Shown here one piece after another: positions 33,801 to 42,423 of a DNA stretch of 50,574 bases. The stretch lies in the NCBI GenBank assembly GCA_950054155.1, contig CATLOT010000027.1, forward strand, positions 1 through 50,574, read 5' to 3'. Made by a program: the position numbers and the translations under genes. Source of the DNA: an uncultured Bacteriovoracaceae bacterium (lineage in GTDB: Bacteria; Bdellovibrionota; Bacteriovoracia; Bacteriovoracales; Bacteriovoracaceae). The first letter of the stretch is position 1, and the number at the start of each line of letters is the position of its first letter. The notes beneath the pieces were generated by a model. That model ran no database searches, was not told where the DNA came from, and was given only the letters and a program-made list of their open reading frames with translations.

Positions 33801-35806
33801 GCACCGCTGGCAACTATCAAATTACGGTTGAGAACTTTGATGGTCAATCGGCCACAAGTGCCCTTAATATTTTCACTTATGACCCAGCACCAACCATCGC
33901 CTCGATCAATCGCTCAACGAGTCGCATGGCCGGCGGACTGACCCTAACGATCACGGGCTTTAATTTTGTCACCACTCCCAGTGTTGATATTGAAGGGGAT
34001 GCCTGTGTCGTTTTCAGTGACAACCCCACGAGTATTTCTTGTACTCTTCCCGGTAAGGTGACAAGCGGTACTTATGATGTGCTGGTCACTAATCCAGATT
34101 TACAAACTGCTCTCTTAGTAGATGCAATTAATTATGTTCCAGCGCCAACAGTTGATAGTGTCGCCCCCGCAATTGTTGATACAGCGGGCTCTAGTATTAC
34201 TATCACTGGCTCTGGCTTCTTTGATATTGTGGCACCGGTAGTAACCATTGATCCAGGTGGCCTTAATTCTATTTGCACCTCCCCCGTTGTCGGAGGTGGT
34301 GGTACCACAATCACTTGTAATGCTCCCGCAACCGCTGCAGGTGCTTATGATCTTGAAGTCCAAAATGGCGATGATGATCAGCAAGTCACAACTTTTTCAA
34401 GTGGCATTATCTTTTCAGCTCCGCCCACCATCGCAAGCATTACACCAGCCAATGGTCCACTCCCAGGGGGTACCAATATAACGATTAGTGGCACTAATTT
34501 CGTGGATACTCCTCCCCCAGTCATTACTGTCGGTGGAGATAATTGCACGAATATAGTTGTGAGTGATCCCAACACAATTACCTGTGATACACCAGCAAAG
34601 AGTGCTGGAGACTATGATGTCGTGATCACTCAGCTAGGTTCTCTTACAGCAACTGAGGTGAATGGGTTTACCTACGATCCCCCTCCAACAGTAGACTCTG
34701 TTTCCCCGGTCTTTGGCCCGATTGGTGGTGGAACCACTCTAACGATAACGGGCACTGGCTTTATCGCGACTCCTTCATCAGTGATGATCGCAGGAGTATC
34801 CTGTGGCACCGTCACTTGGAACTCAGCGACGGAGATCACCTGTGTAACAGGGGCTACCGCAACGGCCGGAGATTATGATATCACCGTCACAAACCCTGAC
34901 GCTCAGGTTGGAGTGGGCACATCCCTCTATGAATATCTTGATCCCCCATCAATCAGTAATATCACTCCGGACAATGGTGCCGAGCTCGCCTCTCAAGCTG
35001 TCACCATTACAGGTTCCGATTTCTTTGCGCCAGTTACCGTCGCTGTAGGGGGTCAGCCTTGTACACCTGTGACCTTTACAGACAGCTCTCAGGTAAGCTG
35101 CTTTACCGATGCCAGCCTGACAGGAACGACGGCCTATGACGTTGTTATCACCAACGGTGATGGCCAAACAGATACTCTACTTGGTGGCTACACGGCTGAA
35201 GCTATTCCTACAATTGCTTCAGTTGATCCCGCAACGGGAACCCAATCAGGGGGCACGAATGTGACCATTACCGGTACTAACTTTGAAGCAGGGGCCACCG
35301 TTTACTTTGGGGCTCAAGCTGTTTCTCCTGCCACGCTCTCGGCGACAGAAATAACAGTCCTCTCCCCGGCAGGAAGCCCCGGTGCCGTCAATATTAGAGT
35401 GGTTAATCCCACTGCTCAGGAGGTCACCAGCACCAATGCTTTCACCTACTCTTCAAATACAGTTGAGCTTGAATGGCAAGTCGGAGGGACTTCACCAAAT
35501 CCTCCTAACCCCGATGTTTATGGACCAATTTCCACAAATGAAACCCACCAATACACCTTAAAGAATGTGGGCTCTACCACAAGTGCAGTTATCACCGTCT
35601 CTATCTCCGGCTCGGGATTCTTAAAGAGTGACCCCGGAAGTGGCGACGATTGCACCACTCAAACCTTAGCACCAGGATCAGAATGCACGGTAAACGTAAC
35701 CTTCCTTGGAAGCTTCTTACCTGCCGCGAGCTCCTTTAGCGCCACTCTCAACGCGACAGATGGCTCAATGACGGATACTAACGATATGGATGGAACCACG
35801 AATTAA
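30893..35806 (+). CDS. Giant surface lipoprotein with 17 IPT/TIG domains
   Basis: This is a 1637-residue protein with a signal sequence ending FATGC (lipoprotein). Seventeen consecutive IPT/TIG immunoglobulin-like domains of about 88 residues follow, each opening with a P-x-I-x-S-I-x-P-x-x-G-x-x-x-GG-T-x-I-T-I-x-G-x-N-F pattern and holding a pair of cysteines in most copies. The last ~115 residues (TVELEWQVGGTS to the end) differ and resemble an ASH/HYDIN-like Ig domain. The TTG at 30893 has AGGGA eight bases upstream; an ATG at 30905 has none. Such arrays make rigid surface fibres for adhesion. It is followed by a small exported gene after a short gap. Confidence 0.85.
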   Translation: MIKAMNTLLFAFILFATGCVVGEVQLPKEEASGAQAALGLTSVSPSSGVIGGGTTITLTGVLFEVGMTITIDGSPCASVTVINSTSATCVTPAHVQGFVPVSVATSEETSTLSNAFFYQGPPTISSISPSIGPDTGGSIVTLTGTNFLAGVIPYFDGVACNFINRISDTSLQCVPAAHASATVAVTVVNPDGQFSSPGPTYQYSTVPNPTSVNVNAGAISGGNDIIIAGTNFTGADSVTVAGIACASYVVDNPLQITCTTGNASVAIASGDIVVSRSGLSGTLASSYSYQPAPTITAISPSTANPSIASTITISGLNFDTVNGVSVLIDDDPCTVNAPSLTSTSFDCVTPTGGGVSTGVFDVEVRNLDGGDGVTAYQADSVTNGFTFQDAPAIGSITPNAGALAGGSVATISGTGFLSGLSATIGGVSCTSITAVTATSFNCGIPANASAGAVDVVVTNTDGQTVTATNLYTYQVAPSIASVTPNAGAVAGTYTIRVLGADFLTGATVSIGSTLCSSTTFINSGELQCVVPPSGAATNANVVVTNPDSQIDTLTNGFSYTNPPTIASISPAIGDDGGTTDITITGSNFYSSATVTIGALACGSVVVNSSTEITCRPPAQAAGTYNVTVTNADGGSQNVTATGAYRYLVAPTVSSVSPDFGPNTGGTSITVTGTNFFNGAQVYIGSNLCNNIVFVSSTTITCDTPSGLYGDRAVEVENVDGQSGILSSPGFLYVPPPAITLINPNNGDLDGGTRIVISGTSFRTGVSVEIGGLPCSIVGIPTSTSITCDTTGPATEGLKDLVITNTDGQSGTETNGFRHIGPPTITGVSPGIGPDSGGTTVTITGTNFVQLGNALGVTIGGANCINLNIVSENEINCETTAGPAGAQDIVITNGDEDQQTVTLTNGFTYIPPPTVASVNIPNGPAAGGTTITVTGTNFIVGSPTTVTVGTFACTSVNVTTTTTLTCVTGAGTAGNYQITVENFDGQSATSALNIFTYDPAPTIASINRSTSRMAGGLTLTITGFNFVTTPSVDIEGDACVVFSDNPTSISCTLPGKVTSGTYDVLVTNPDLQTALLVDAINYVPAPTVDSVAPAIVDTAGSSITITGSGFFDIVAPVVTIDPGGLNSICTSPVVGGGGTTITCNAPATAAGAYDLEVQNGDDDQQVTTFSSGIIFSAPPTIASITPANGPLPGGTNITISGTNFVDTPPPVITVGGDNCTNIVVSDPNTITCDTPAKSAGDYDVVITQLGSLTATEVNGFTYDPPPTVDSVSPVFGPIGGGTTLTITGTGFIATPSSVMIAGVSCGTVTWNSATEITCVTGATATAGDYDITVTNPDAQVGVGTSLYEYLDPPSISNITPDNGAELASQAVTITGSDFFAPVTVAVGGQPCTPVTFTDSSQVSCFTDASLTGTTAYDVVITNGDGQTDTLLGGYTAEAIPTIASVDPATGTQSGGTNVTITGTNFEAGATVYFGAQAVSPATLSATEITVLSPAGSPGAVNIRVVNPTAQEVTSTNAFTYSSNTVELEWQVGGTSPNPPNPDVYGPISTNETHQYTLKNVGSTTSAVITVSISGSGFLKSDPGSGDDCTTQTLAPGSECTVNVTFLGSFLPAASSFSATLNATDGSMTDTNDMDGTTN

Positions 35807-35815
35807 GGCATGATT

Positions 35816-36457
35816 ATGAAAAAACACCTCTTAAATTGCCTCATCATTCTAAGCGCTCCTCTTATGGCAAGCGAGGATTTCACTCATTGTAATGATCAGT
35901 TCACCTACTTTGGAAAAAGAAAAATCCAAGCCAGCTGCATTGAAACCTTCAAGGAAAACTTGGCCGGTTTAAAGAATAAGAAAGAAGAGGACTATCACCT
36001 CTTATCTTCTCCAAATGCTCTGATCCTTATTCTAGGCCATAAAGTCCATACTCAAGCGGGTGAATACTCCCAAGTCGACTCTCCCCTGACAAGCGCCTAC
36101 AGCTCCTCTGAGAACCTTCTTGCGACCCTGCAACCCAATGGTCTCATCAAGCTCTATGACGCTCGTATTATGGGAAATACCGCCCCTATTAAAGTTTTTG
36201 AAGATCCACGCTTCTATGGTGCCCGTGACATCGCCTTCACTCATAATGGCCTTCTCCTTTTAAACCCGAAGACAAAGAAAGTTCTCTTTCTCGATCACAC
36301 AAAGAAGGTCAATAAGAGTCTTAAACAAAATCCTGATATCGTTATAAGAGAATATGGCTTTTCCAATGATTCAATTAAATCAATAAGTTATGACCCAAAT
36401 ACCCAGGAGATCCTTCTCACCGATCTAAGTGAACAGGTCTTCACTATAAAACTCTAA
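35816..36457 (+). CDS. Exported protein with propeller-like repeats
   Basis: This 213-residue protein has a signal peptide (ending SAPLMAS) and a mature part that looks like a few beta-propeller blades (NLLATLQPNGLIKLYDARI, ARDIAFTHNGLLLLNPKTKKVLFLD, IKSISYDPNTQEILLTDLSE). Two cysteines lie near the N-terminus. The length allows only part of a propeller. The start at 35816 is chosen because AAGG lies seven bases before it; an ATG two codons upstream is too close. It lies 9 bases after the IPT-repeat gene and is probably co-transcribed, so it may assist that lipoprotein (inference). Confidence 0.6.
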   Translation: MKKHLLNCLIILSAPLMASEDFTHCNDQFTYFGKRKIQASCIETFKENLAGLKNKKEEDYHLLSSPNALILILGHKVHTQAGEYSQVDSPLTSAYSSSENLLATLQPNGLIKLYDARIMGNTAPIKVFEDPRFYGARDIAFTHNGLLLLNPKTKKVLFLDHTKKVNKSLKQNPDIVIREYGFSNDSIKSISYDPNTQEILLTDLSEQVFTIKL

Positions 36458-36487
36458 GACACCCACCTATAAAAATTACTGGCCTAA

Positions 36488-36516
36488 TTTCACGGCCGTA
36501 AAGTCCACGATATACT
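36488..36516 (+). promoter_or_regulatory. Sigma-70-like promoter of the L,D-transpeptidase-like gene
   Basis: TTTCAC (36488-36493), a 17-base spacer and TATACT (36511-36516) precede the GTG at 36555 by a leader of about 32 bases that contains AGGAG. Confidence 0.45.
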
Positions 36517-36554
36517 CACTGCGTTACCCATAAACCCAAAACCAGGAGTCCCAC

Positions 36555-38123
36555 GTGGCACCCAAGCATCTTGCTCTTGCCTTAATGGCAGTCGCTGCCC
36601 CCCTCGCAGCCCAACCTTATCAGTATCCTGTTCACCAGGATGCCAGTCTTAATAACTATGGAAGCACAGGATTCCAGGCGGCAAAGTCACCCATGCGCTT
36701 TAGCAGCAAAGAACAGATCCAAGTTGGTTCAACAATTATGGCCAATGACCGCTACCACAGAATTTGGACGAAAGTGGGCGAAGATGATTACAAATACTAT
36801 TCAATGATTGCTCGTCTTGATCGCCTCAAGGTTCTTGACCTTAACGGTGGTGATGAAAATAAGTACATTAAAGTTGAGATTGAAAGCTCAAGTGATAGAA
36901 GACTTATCGGAAAAGAATTCTACACGCGTATTATCGGTCTCTCTGAATACGGTGACTTTAAAGACTTCGATGCTGATGTCTACATGGTTCAAAATATTGC
37001 GACTGAAAAAATTCGTGTTTACCAGAGAATCTGTAAAGACAACTCATGTCCTCCTAAAATGATTTTTGAAACAGACTTCGTGGCCGGACTTAAAAAAGGC
37101 GACGACGATTATAAATACAATACTCACGTTGGTAACTACCGTATCTTTGAATGGGAGAAGTTCTACCAAGACAAAGGTTCCGGCGGTCACTACCCTTCTT
37201 GGTTTGATCCATCGTACCCAGATCAACCAGGTCCAGATGATTCCTGGTCAGCATGGTTTGATGATGAAGTCATGCCATGGGAATACTGTGAAACAGTTGA
37301 TGGTGAAAAGAAGTGTAGCTACAAAGGTATGATGAGAGGTGCCTTTGGTTGGTACACAGCCCTTGTTGAACCTCACTACGGAACAGGTCAATGGACCCAT
37401 GGTACAATTGGCTGGGCCGAAAGCTCTACAGAGAACCTCTACAGAGCTAAAGGTGAAGACTTTCTTGGAAGACTGGCCAATATGGTAACGTCTCTAAGAA
37501 GTAGTGGTTGTTCACGTGTCAGTAACCCCTCAGTTGCTTTCCTTCGCCACATCCTTCCTGTAGGAACACCTCTTATTAAGATCTATGCTCTTGAGTCTTA
37601 CCAAGATCAAGCGTCAATGGAAGCGAATTACAATGTAGGCTCGACCAATACTTGGGACTTCATTCTCACCAAAGACGGCGTAAGACAGACAGGTGAAGCG
37701 GCAACAACAGCTCATAAGAACTACGTTATGCAAAATAGACTCGATACTCCTGATAATATCATTGAAGAAGGAACATACGAGTTTAAGACATACCCCACAG
37801 TTGTTCAGTACCAGTATAAGCCAAGAAGCTCTGGAAATGGATACCGTCGCTCACGTGGATGTGTTGAGGACACAGTTGATAATTATCCTAAAGCAGGACA
37901 AAGAATTGAAGACCGCTCACTCTATGACATTGATAATGAAGATAAAATCAAGTCACGTCAGTGTAACGTCTACAAAATCGATGCTGATAAATTTGTGGGA
38001 CGCTTCTATGTTGATACGGGTCTCATCGATGGATATGACCATCCTCAAGCTGATGGCGTTATCCGTGGCGGATTTCGCTCTCAAAAGTTCCCAAGTTTCC
38101 TAAACGTTAAGAACTACAAATAA
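36555..38123 (+). CDS. Exported L,D-transpeptidase-like (YkuD-type) protein with variant motif
   Basis: This 522-residue exported protein starts at GTG with a good AGGAG and has a signal peptide (residues 1-19). The middle contains a YkuD-like active site: THGTIGW (His282) and, 37 residues on, SSGCSRVSN (Cys319, Arg321), followed by FLRHILPVGTPLIKI, the usual end of the fold. L,D-transpeptidases cross-link or exchange peptidoglycan stem peptides with a catalytic Cys. The His of the usual SHGC is Ser here and the spacing between His and Cys is long, so activity is uncertain. About 280 residues before and 170 after the core are unrelated to anything I recognise. A strong terminator follows. Confidence 0.65.
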   Translation: MAPKHLALALMAVAAPLAAQPYQYPVHQDASLNNYGSTGFQAAKSPMRFSSKEQIQVGSTIMANDRYHRIWTKVGEDDYKYYSMIARLDRLKVLDLNGGDENKYIKVEIESSSDRRLIGKEFYTRIIGLSEYGDFKDFDADVYMVQNIATEKIRVYQRICKDNSCPPKMIFETDFVAGLKKGDDDYKYNTHVGNYRIFEWEKFYQDKGSGGHYPSWFDPSYPDQPGPDDSWSAWFDDEVMPWEYCETVDGEKKCSYKGMMRGAFGWYTALVEPHYGTGQWTHGTIGWAESSTENLYRAKGEDFLGRLANMVTSLRSSGCSRVSNPSVAFLRHILPVGTPLIKIYALESYQDQASMEANYNVGSTNTWDFILTKDGVRQTGEAATTAHKNYVMQNRLDTPDNIIEEGTYEFKTYPTVVQYQYKPRSSGNGYRRSRGCVEDTVDNYPKAGQRIEDRSLYDIDNEDKIKSRQCNVYKIDADKFVGRFYVDTGLIDGYDHPQADGVIRGGFRSQKFPSFLNVKNYK

Positions 38124-38145
38124 GAAATGGTTTAAGGTAACAAAG

Positions 38146-38174
38146 AGGCCCTCTCAATGAGGGCCTTTTTTTTT
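38146..38174. terminator. Rho-independent terminator shared by convergent genes
   Basis: The perfect 8-bp stem AGGCCCTC / GAGGGCCT with a 5-base loop is followed by nine T on the plus strand. It ends the L,D-transpeptidase-like gene and abuts the stop of the convergent minus-strand gene. Confidence 0.9.
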
Positions 38175-39115
38175 AGAGAAAGTCATCAAGACCACAGATC
38201 TCTTTAAGCTTAACTTTAGCCCGATCTTTAACGTAGAAGGGTCCCATAAATTTAATCTTTGCCTTTTCTTGGCATTCTGGATTTTCGGGATTTTCAAAAC
38301 AAAGCTGCTGCTCATAGATTTCATCAAAGAAGCGCTGAAAACTCGTCAGACGCTGGTTCTCAACCTCGAGATTCATCAGATAATTTCTACGATTTTGACC
38401 ACGATTTTGCTCATAACCTTTAATCTTCTTATCTCGCATATCTTTTGAGCGAAACTCATTTCTCTCAAAACGTTTGCCAAGATAACTCCCATCATGAGCA
38501 TCCCTACAAATTTTTCTCTTCTTTTGATTTTTGTCATGAAAACTATCGTCATGGGAAAATTTATCAATAATGAATGTCTTCGCGCAGGTTTCATTGAGAC
38601 TATCCAATTGAAGAGAGAGGTTATCAAAGTCGTCATTAAAATCTTCAAGCGTTGTATTGAGATTAGAAATCTCAGCGCCTGTTGATTGCGCTCCCCCAAC
38701 AAGAGAACTGGCGCCATTATCAGAAGAACCACCAAAAATACTACTGAAAATCCCTTGGGCTTGGGCTTCATTAATAAAAGTGCGTAATAAGAAACGGGGA
38801 AGTGAGGTCGTTTTCTTTTGCCAGCGCGGAGCAAAGGCTTTTTCAAGCGTGAGCGCCTCAGGATTAGTACTATCCCAGTAACCAACACGACCACTTTTGC
38901 TCAAGGCCCTCTTCGATAAGGTCCATCGTCTGAGCGGTATTCCACTTCGCCTTTGGAAAGGTAAAGACCGTGAAATTAGCGATAGGAAACGTCCGGCCTC
39001 CAATAACAGTAAAGCGCTTTAAAGAGCGTATCCCTAACTTTTTATTCGCATGAGCTGAAGCACTATGAATAAGGGAGAATGTGGTCAGGAAAACGATCCA
39101 AGTTTTTAATCTCAT
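38173..39115 (-). pseudogene. Frameshifted exported protein gene
   Basis: Two minus-strand frames join to one plausible product. The first (39115 down to about 38890) encodes a signal peptide (residues 1-23) and ends shortly after DLIEEGLEQKW. The second frame continues with SGRVGYWDSTNPEALTLEK and runs to 38173. Removing one A from the AAAA run near 38897-38900 restores one reading frame of about 313 residues. The C-terminal part is coiled-coil rich (SNLNTTLEDFNDDFDNLSLQLDSL) with four cysteines. The cause may be a real mutation, a sequencing error or, less likely, programmed slippage. The family is not recognised. Confidence 0.6.
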
Positions 39116-39336
39116 GAATCATATTTCGGTCAAACCCACGAAATACTCTAGTTCCCAGGTCGGCTCAAAGTCAAGCGCCACCTCCCCCTCTCATTAAGAT
39201 CAAATAAAAGAAATGTAAGGTTAACCCAAAATCCTGAAATTATTACAGACCAGGCCCTATTATTGTCTTTTTAAAGGACAAACTGATAACAATTATTAGG
39301 TCAGACTTTAATTAAGTTCACTTATTAAGAAGGCAA

Positions 39337-39858
39337 ATGAAAAAAGCAGCACTCACTTTCCTCATTCTTCTCGTCACCTTCTCGGCTCAAGCCGTTGAGA
39401 CCGCTTACTGCCCAAGAGTACTCACCGTCCTCGCTCAGGCGGTCAAACTTCCTCCTCTTAAAGAGGAGCTCTTGCCAGCATCCCAAAGAGAAGAGCACTT
39501 TAAGCTTATGAAGGAAACGCAAAGAGAGTTTTCCTGGGAGCCAACAATCGATATTCGCTTTAACTTAAGCTTTGCTGGAGCTGGTCGCTGTCACTATGAA
39601 GGTTGGGACTTTCAAGGAAACTCAATTCAAGCCCGTATCCAAGGGTCAACTCTTACTGGTGCAAAAGAACCTGCAACACTTTTAATCTATGGCGAGCGAA
39701 AGGCCCTTGAAATTCCCCTCAAAGAAGTTTCGAGAAAAGGTGTCATCGCAAAAGATGAAGAGGTGAAGTTAAGTTATCGTCTTAAGTCTTGTGGCGCTGT
39801 CAGATGTCGCGCCAAGCTCTACCCTATCGGTCAGGCCGTCTTAGACGACCTCTACTAG
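39337..39858 (+). CDS. Exported hypothetical protein
   Basis: This 173-residue protein has a signal peptide (residues 1-19, ending SAQA) and a small beta-rich mature domain with cysteines at YCPRVL, RCHYEG and SCGAVRCR, likely forming disulfides in the periplasm. The family is not recognised. AGAAGG precedes the ATG by a good spacing. The 221-bp gap upstream contains no gene and no clear promoter. Its end overlaps the convergent radD gene by 4 bases. Confidence 0.6.
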   Translation: MKKAALTFLILLVTFSAQAVETAYCPRVLTVLAQAVKLPPLKEELLPASQREEHFKLMKETQREFSWEPTIDIRFNLSFAGAGRCHYEGWDFQGNSIQARIQGSTLTGAKEPATLLIYGERKALEIPLKEVSRKGVIAKDEEVKLSYRLKSCGAVRCRAKLYPIGQAVLDDLY

Positions 39859-41621
39859 AAAGATCCTCGCGAGACTTCTTCAGAGAAGATCTTCTCCGTT
39901 ATCTTCCAGTATTTATCCTGCTTTCTGGCAATCACAAAGCGTGGCTTTCTTAAGAGATGGCTATGATCAAGCACCAAATCAATGCTTTTAAGATGAGGAC
40001 TAAACTCAGGTCTCTTAAGATGGGACCTCAGAAAATTAATATTAAACTTCTTTAAGCTGGTCTCATTATTGAGGTAATGAATTTCTTTAAAGTACTTGGA
40101 ATCAAAATCATAATAAGTCACATCGAGATAAGCATTGCCATTGCGATCCACCTTCTCTTCAATATCCATCGAATCAGGAACCAGCACATGCATGCCCTTT
40201 GAAAGCTTCGCTTGCTTAAGCTTGCTGTCAGCATCAATTAAAACATTCTGACAATTGGAGCAGTCCCTCGCCGTGATATCATTTTCCTCTCCACAGCTAG
40301 GACAAATTTTAAAACGAAAGCGATAGCCACACGCTTCTACATCTAAAGTATTGGGGTCTTGAAAAGCACCTCGACACTTGCGCCCATAGTGCTCAAGAAT
40401 ATTCCCCTCTCCATCGGTCTTGCCCCAAAAATCATTGATGTGACCACACTGGGGACAGGGAACTTGAACCGCTTCACTTTCACTACTTGGTTTCTTCTCA
40501 CCCACTTCCGGGGCATAAATATCGTGCCCCATTCCCGTGTAATCAAGAATAAAGCAGTCACTCTTACCCTCGGCAAGCCTTAGTCCTCTGCCAATAATTT
40601 GCTGATAAAGACTCACACTATCTGTCGGTCTAAGAATCGCAATCACATCCACATGAGGAGCATCAAAGCCAGTTGTGAGGACACTGACATTGACGAGATA
40701 TTTAATTTTCTTTTGCTTAAAGTCTTCAATGATTTGATCGCGCACCTGAGTCTCAGTGTCTCCGGTGACCAGCATCGCTTCGCCCTCTGGCAGATACTTC
40801 ATAATCTCTTCGGCGTGGCGAACAGTGGAAGAAAAGATCATCACCCCTTTTCGCTCATAGCTCTCAGTGATGTCGACAATATTCTTTATGATCAGCGGGG
40901 TCAGGCGCTTTTGATTTTTTAAGAGCTCTTCCACTTCACTGGTCGTGTACATGCGCCCCAGTTCCGTGAGCTCCGAGAAGTCATAGCAAGTTACCGGTAT
41001 ATCCACTTTCACTGGACGCGTGAGGAAGCGGTTTTTAATCATATACTCAAGAGGAAGCTCATAGAGGCACTCTTTAAAGAAGCGCTCCCCTTGTTCGGCT
41101 TCACCCGTTCGCAAAACTCCCTCATGGCTGTACTCGTAAATCCAGCCCATCCCCATGCGATAAGGAGTGGCCGTAAGACCTAAAATACAAATGCTTTCAT
41201 TATTATCACGCAGCTTCTTTAAAACTGTTGCGTATTGAGTGTCGCCCTCCTCACTATTGATGCGATGGCACTCATCAACAATAACGAGAGAGAAGTCTTC
41301 AAAGAAGCGCTCAGGGGCCCGTGCCACTGATTGGATAGAACCAAAAATCACCTTTTGGGTCATTTCTTTCTTTCCAAGACCTGCCGAGTAAATCCCCGCT
41401 TCAAGATCAAAAGAAGTGTACTTGCCATGGTTTTGCTCCACGAGCTCTTTTACGTGGGCTAAAACAAGCACGCGCCCTCGCGCCTGACGAGCAAGTTCAG
41501 CAATAACCAAAGACTTTCCCGCCCCGGTGGGAAGGACAATAACGGCGGGGTCTCTCTTCTTTCTAAAATACTGAAGAGTGCGCTCAACGGCTTCTTTTTG
41601 ATAGGGACGTAACGTGTACAT
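39855..41621 (-). CDS. radD: RadD superfamily 2 helicase-like ATPase
   Basis: This 588-residue protein is very close in wording and length to E. coli RadD/YejH (586 residues). It has LRPYQKEAV (Q-like motif), [15 protein letters not shown] (motif I), DECHR (motif II), GLTATP (motif III), [11 protein letters not shown] and [10 protein letters not shown] (motif VI). The C-terminal third holds CxxC pairs of zinc fingers ([20 protein letters not shown]). RadD helps repair DNA breaks and works with RecA and SSB. It is a stand-alone minus-strand gene whose upstream region holds a dispersed repeat. Confidence 0.95.
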   Translation of the reverse strand: MYTLRPYQKEAVERTLQYFRKKRDPAVIVLPTGAGKSLVIAELARQARGRVLVLAHVKELVEQNHGKYTSFDLEAGIYSAGLGKKEMTQKVIFGSIQSVARAPERFFEDFSLVIVDECHRINSEEGDTQYATVLKKLRDNNESICILGLTATPYRMGMGWIYEYSHEGVLRTGEAEQGERFFKECLYELPLEYMIKNRFLTRPVKVDIPVTCYDFSELTELGRMYTTSEVEELLKNQKRLTPLIIKNIVDITESYERKGVMIFSSTVRHAEEIMKYLPEGEAMLVTGDTETQVRDQIIEDFKQKKIKYLVNVSVLTTGFDAPHVDVIAILRPTDSVSLYQQIIGRGLRLAEGKSDCFILDYTGMGHDIYAPEVGEKKPSSESEAVQVPCPQCGHINDFWGKTDGEGNILEHYGRKCRGAFQDPNTLDVEACGYRFRFKICPSCGEENDITARDCSNCQNVLIDADSKLKQAKLSKGMHVLVPDSMDIEEKVDRNGNAYLDVTYYDFDSKYFKEIHYLNNETSLKKFNINFLRSHLKRPEFSPHLKSIDLVLDHSHLLRKPRFVIARKQDKYWKITEKIFSEEVSRGSF

Positions 41622-41662
41622 GCCTTAATCTTAATGAATCCACATGAGGTGTCTACACATTT

Positions 41663-41686
41663 GACAGGTGCCAAGGTTCACCTTGG
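41663..41686 (+). repeat. Dispersed AGGTGCCA repeat, copy 4, with perfect hairpin
   Basis: It reads GACAGGTGCCAAGGTTCA and continues as a perfect 6-bp hairpin (CCAAGG-TTCA-CCTTGG). It shares the GACAGGTGCCAA start with copy 3. It lies 42 bases upstream of radD and has no T tract, so it is not a standard terminator. Confidence 0.45.
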
Positions 41687-41816
41687 GACCATAGCTAGAG
41701 TCTCCCCCATAAGAACATCTAAACACATGAAATTACAATGTTTCAAACACCTAGACTTGGCCTTCGCATTGCAACAATCTGAGTGGAGATAATTAAGCTA
41801 AAGGATTTACCCCCGC

Positions 41817-42191
41817 ATGAAGGACCCAAATAATTTTAAGGAGAACCTCGTCATCTTTCCCACACAAGGTGACGCTGAAAATGATCTCAATCGCGAGCTT
41901 GTCGAGCACTATCAGGAGTCCCATGAGGACCCCCTAGAAAGTCTCTTACAAGAATTTGAAGAGATCTCAAATGATCTTGGTAACAGGACCTATGAGCGCG
42001 AGGAGACCTTTTCTAAGGCCATTGAAAACCTGCCAAAGGTCACGACCCAAAGGATCCTTCCCGAGGATATCCTGGCCCGTGATTTCTCAAAGGCCCTCGA
42101 GTTTCAAACCCGTATCGACCTCATTCACGAGGTCAATAAACGCATCAAATACTACCTCGATGAATTAGAACTCTTTTTACCAAAAAAATAA
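41817..42191 (+). CDS. Hypothetical acidic protein
   Basis: This 124-residue, acidic, mostly helical protein has no signal peptide and an N-terminal half rich in Glu and Asp (HYQESHEDPLESLLQEFEEI) with coiled-coil potential. The C-terminus (FQTRIDLIHEVNKRIKYYLDELE) is also helical. The family is not recognised. It is the last chromosomal gene before tRNA-Leu and the integrated island. Confidence 0.5.
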   Translation: MKDPNNFKENLVIFPTQGDAENDLNRELVEHYQESHEDPLESLLQEFEEISNDLGNRTYEREETFSKAIENLPKVTTQRILPEDILARDFSKALEFQTRIDLIHEVNKRIKYYLDELELFLPKK

Positions 42192-42245
42192 GTAGACATC
42201 CCACTGAAATCAGGTTAAAAAATGCCTTACCTCATCATAATGATG

Positions 42246-42329
42246 CCCGGGTGGTGAAATTGGTAGACACGCACGCTTGAGGGGCGTGTGGCTTCGGCCG
42301 TGCTGGTTCAAGTCCAGTCCCGGGCACCA
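42246..42329 (+). tRNA. tRNA-Leu(GAG)
   Basis: The cloverleaf folds cleanly. The acceptor stem GCCCGGG pairs with CCCGGGC. The D arm contains AAATTGGTAGA. The anticodon stem CACGC/GCGTG encloses TTGAGGG with anticodon GAG at 42280-42282. A long class II variable arm (GGCTTCGGCC) follows, then a T arm with TTCAAGT and an encoded CCA. The gene is next to a tyrosine integrase and probably served as the attachment site. Confidence 0.95.
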
Positions 42330-42423
42330 TCTCAAACTTTCTCTTCAAATTCTATTACTTACAATCAAAAATTCCGATTTGGCCCTATATAGGCTCCGAA
42401 AATTCGCACTGTGGTTCTAAAAC

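Noticed and set aside
33374-33847. A minus-strand cysteine-rich ORF within the IPT gene
   Set aside because: It is the reverse frame of repeated IPT coding and shows no independent start signal.
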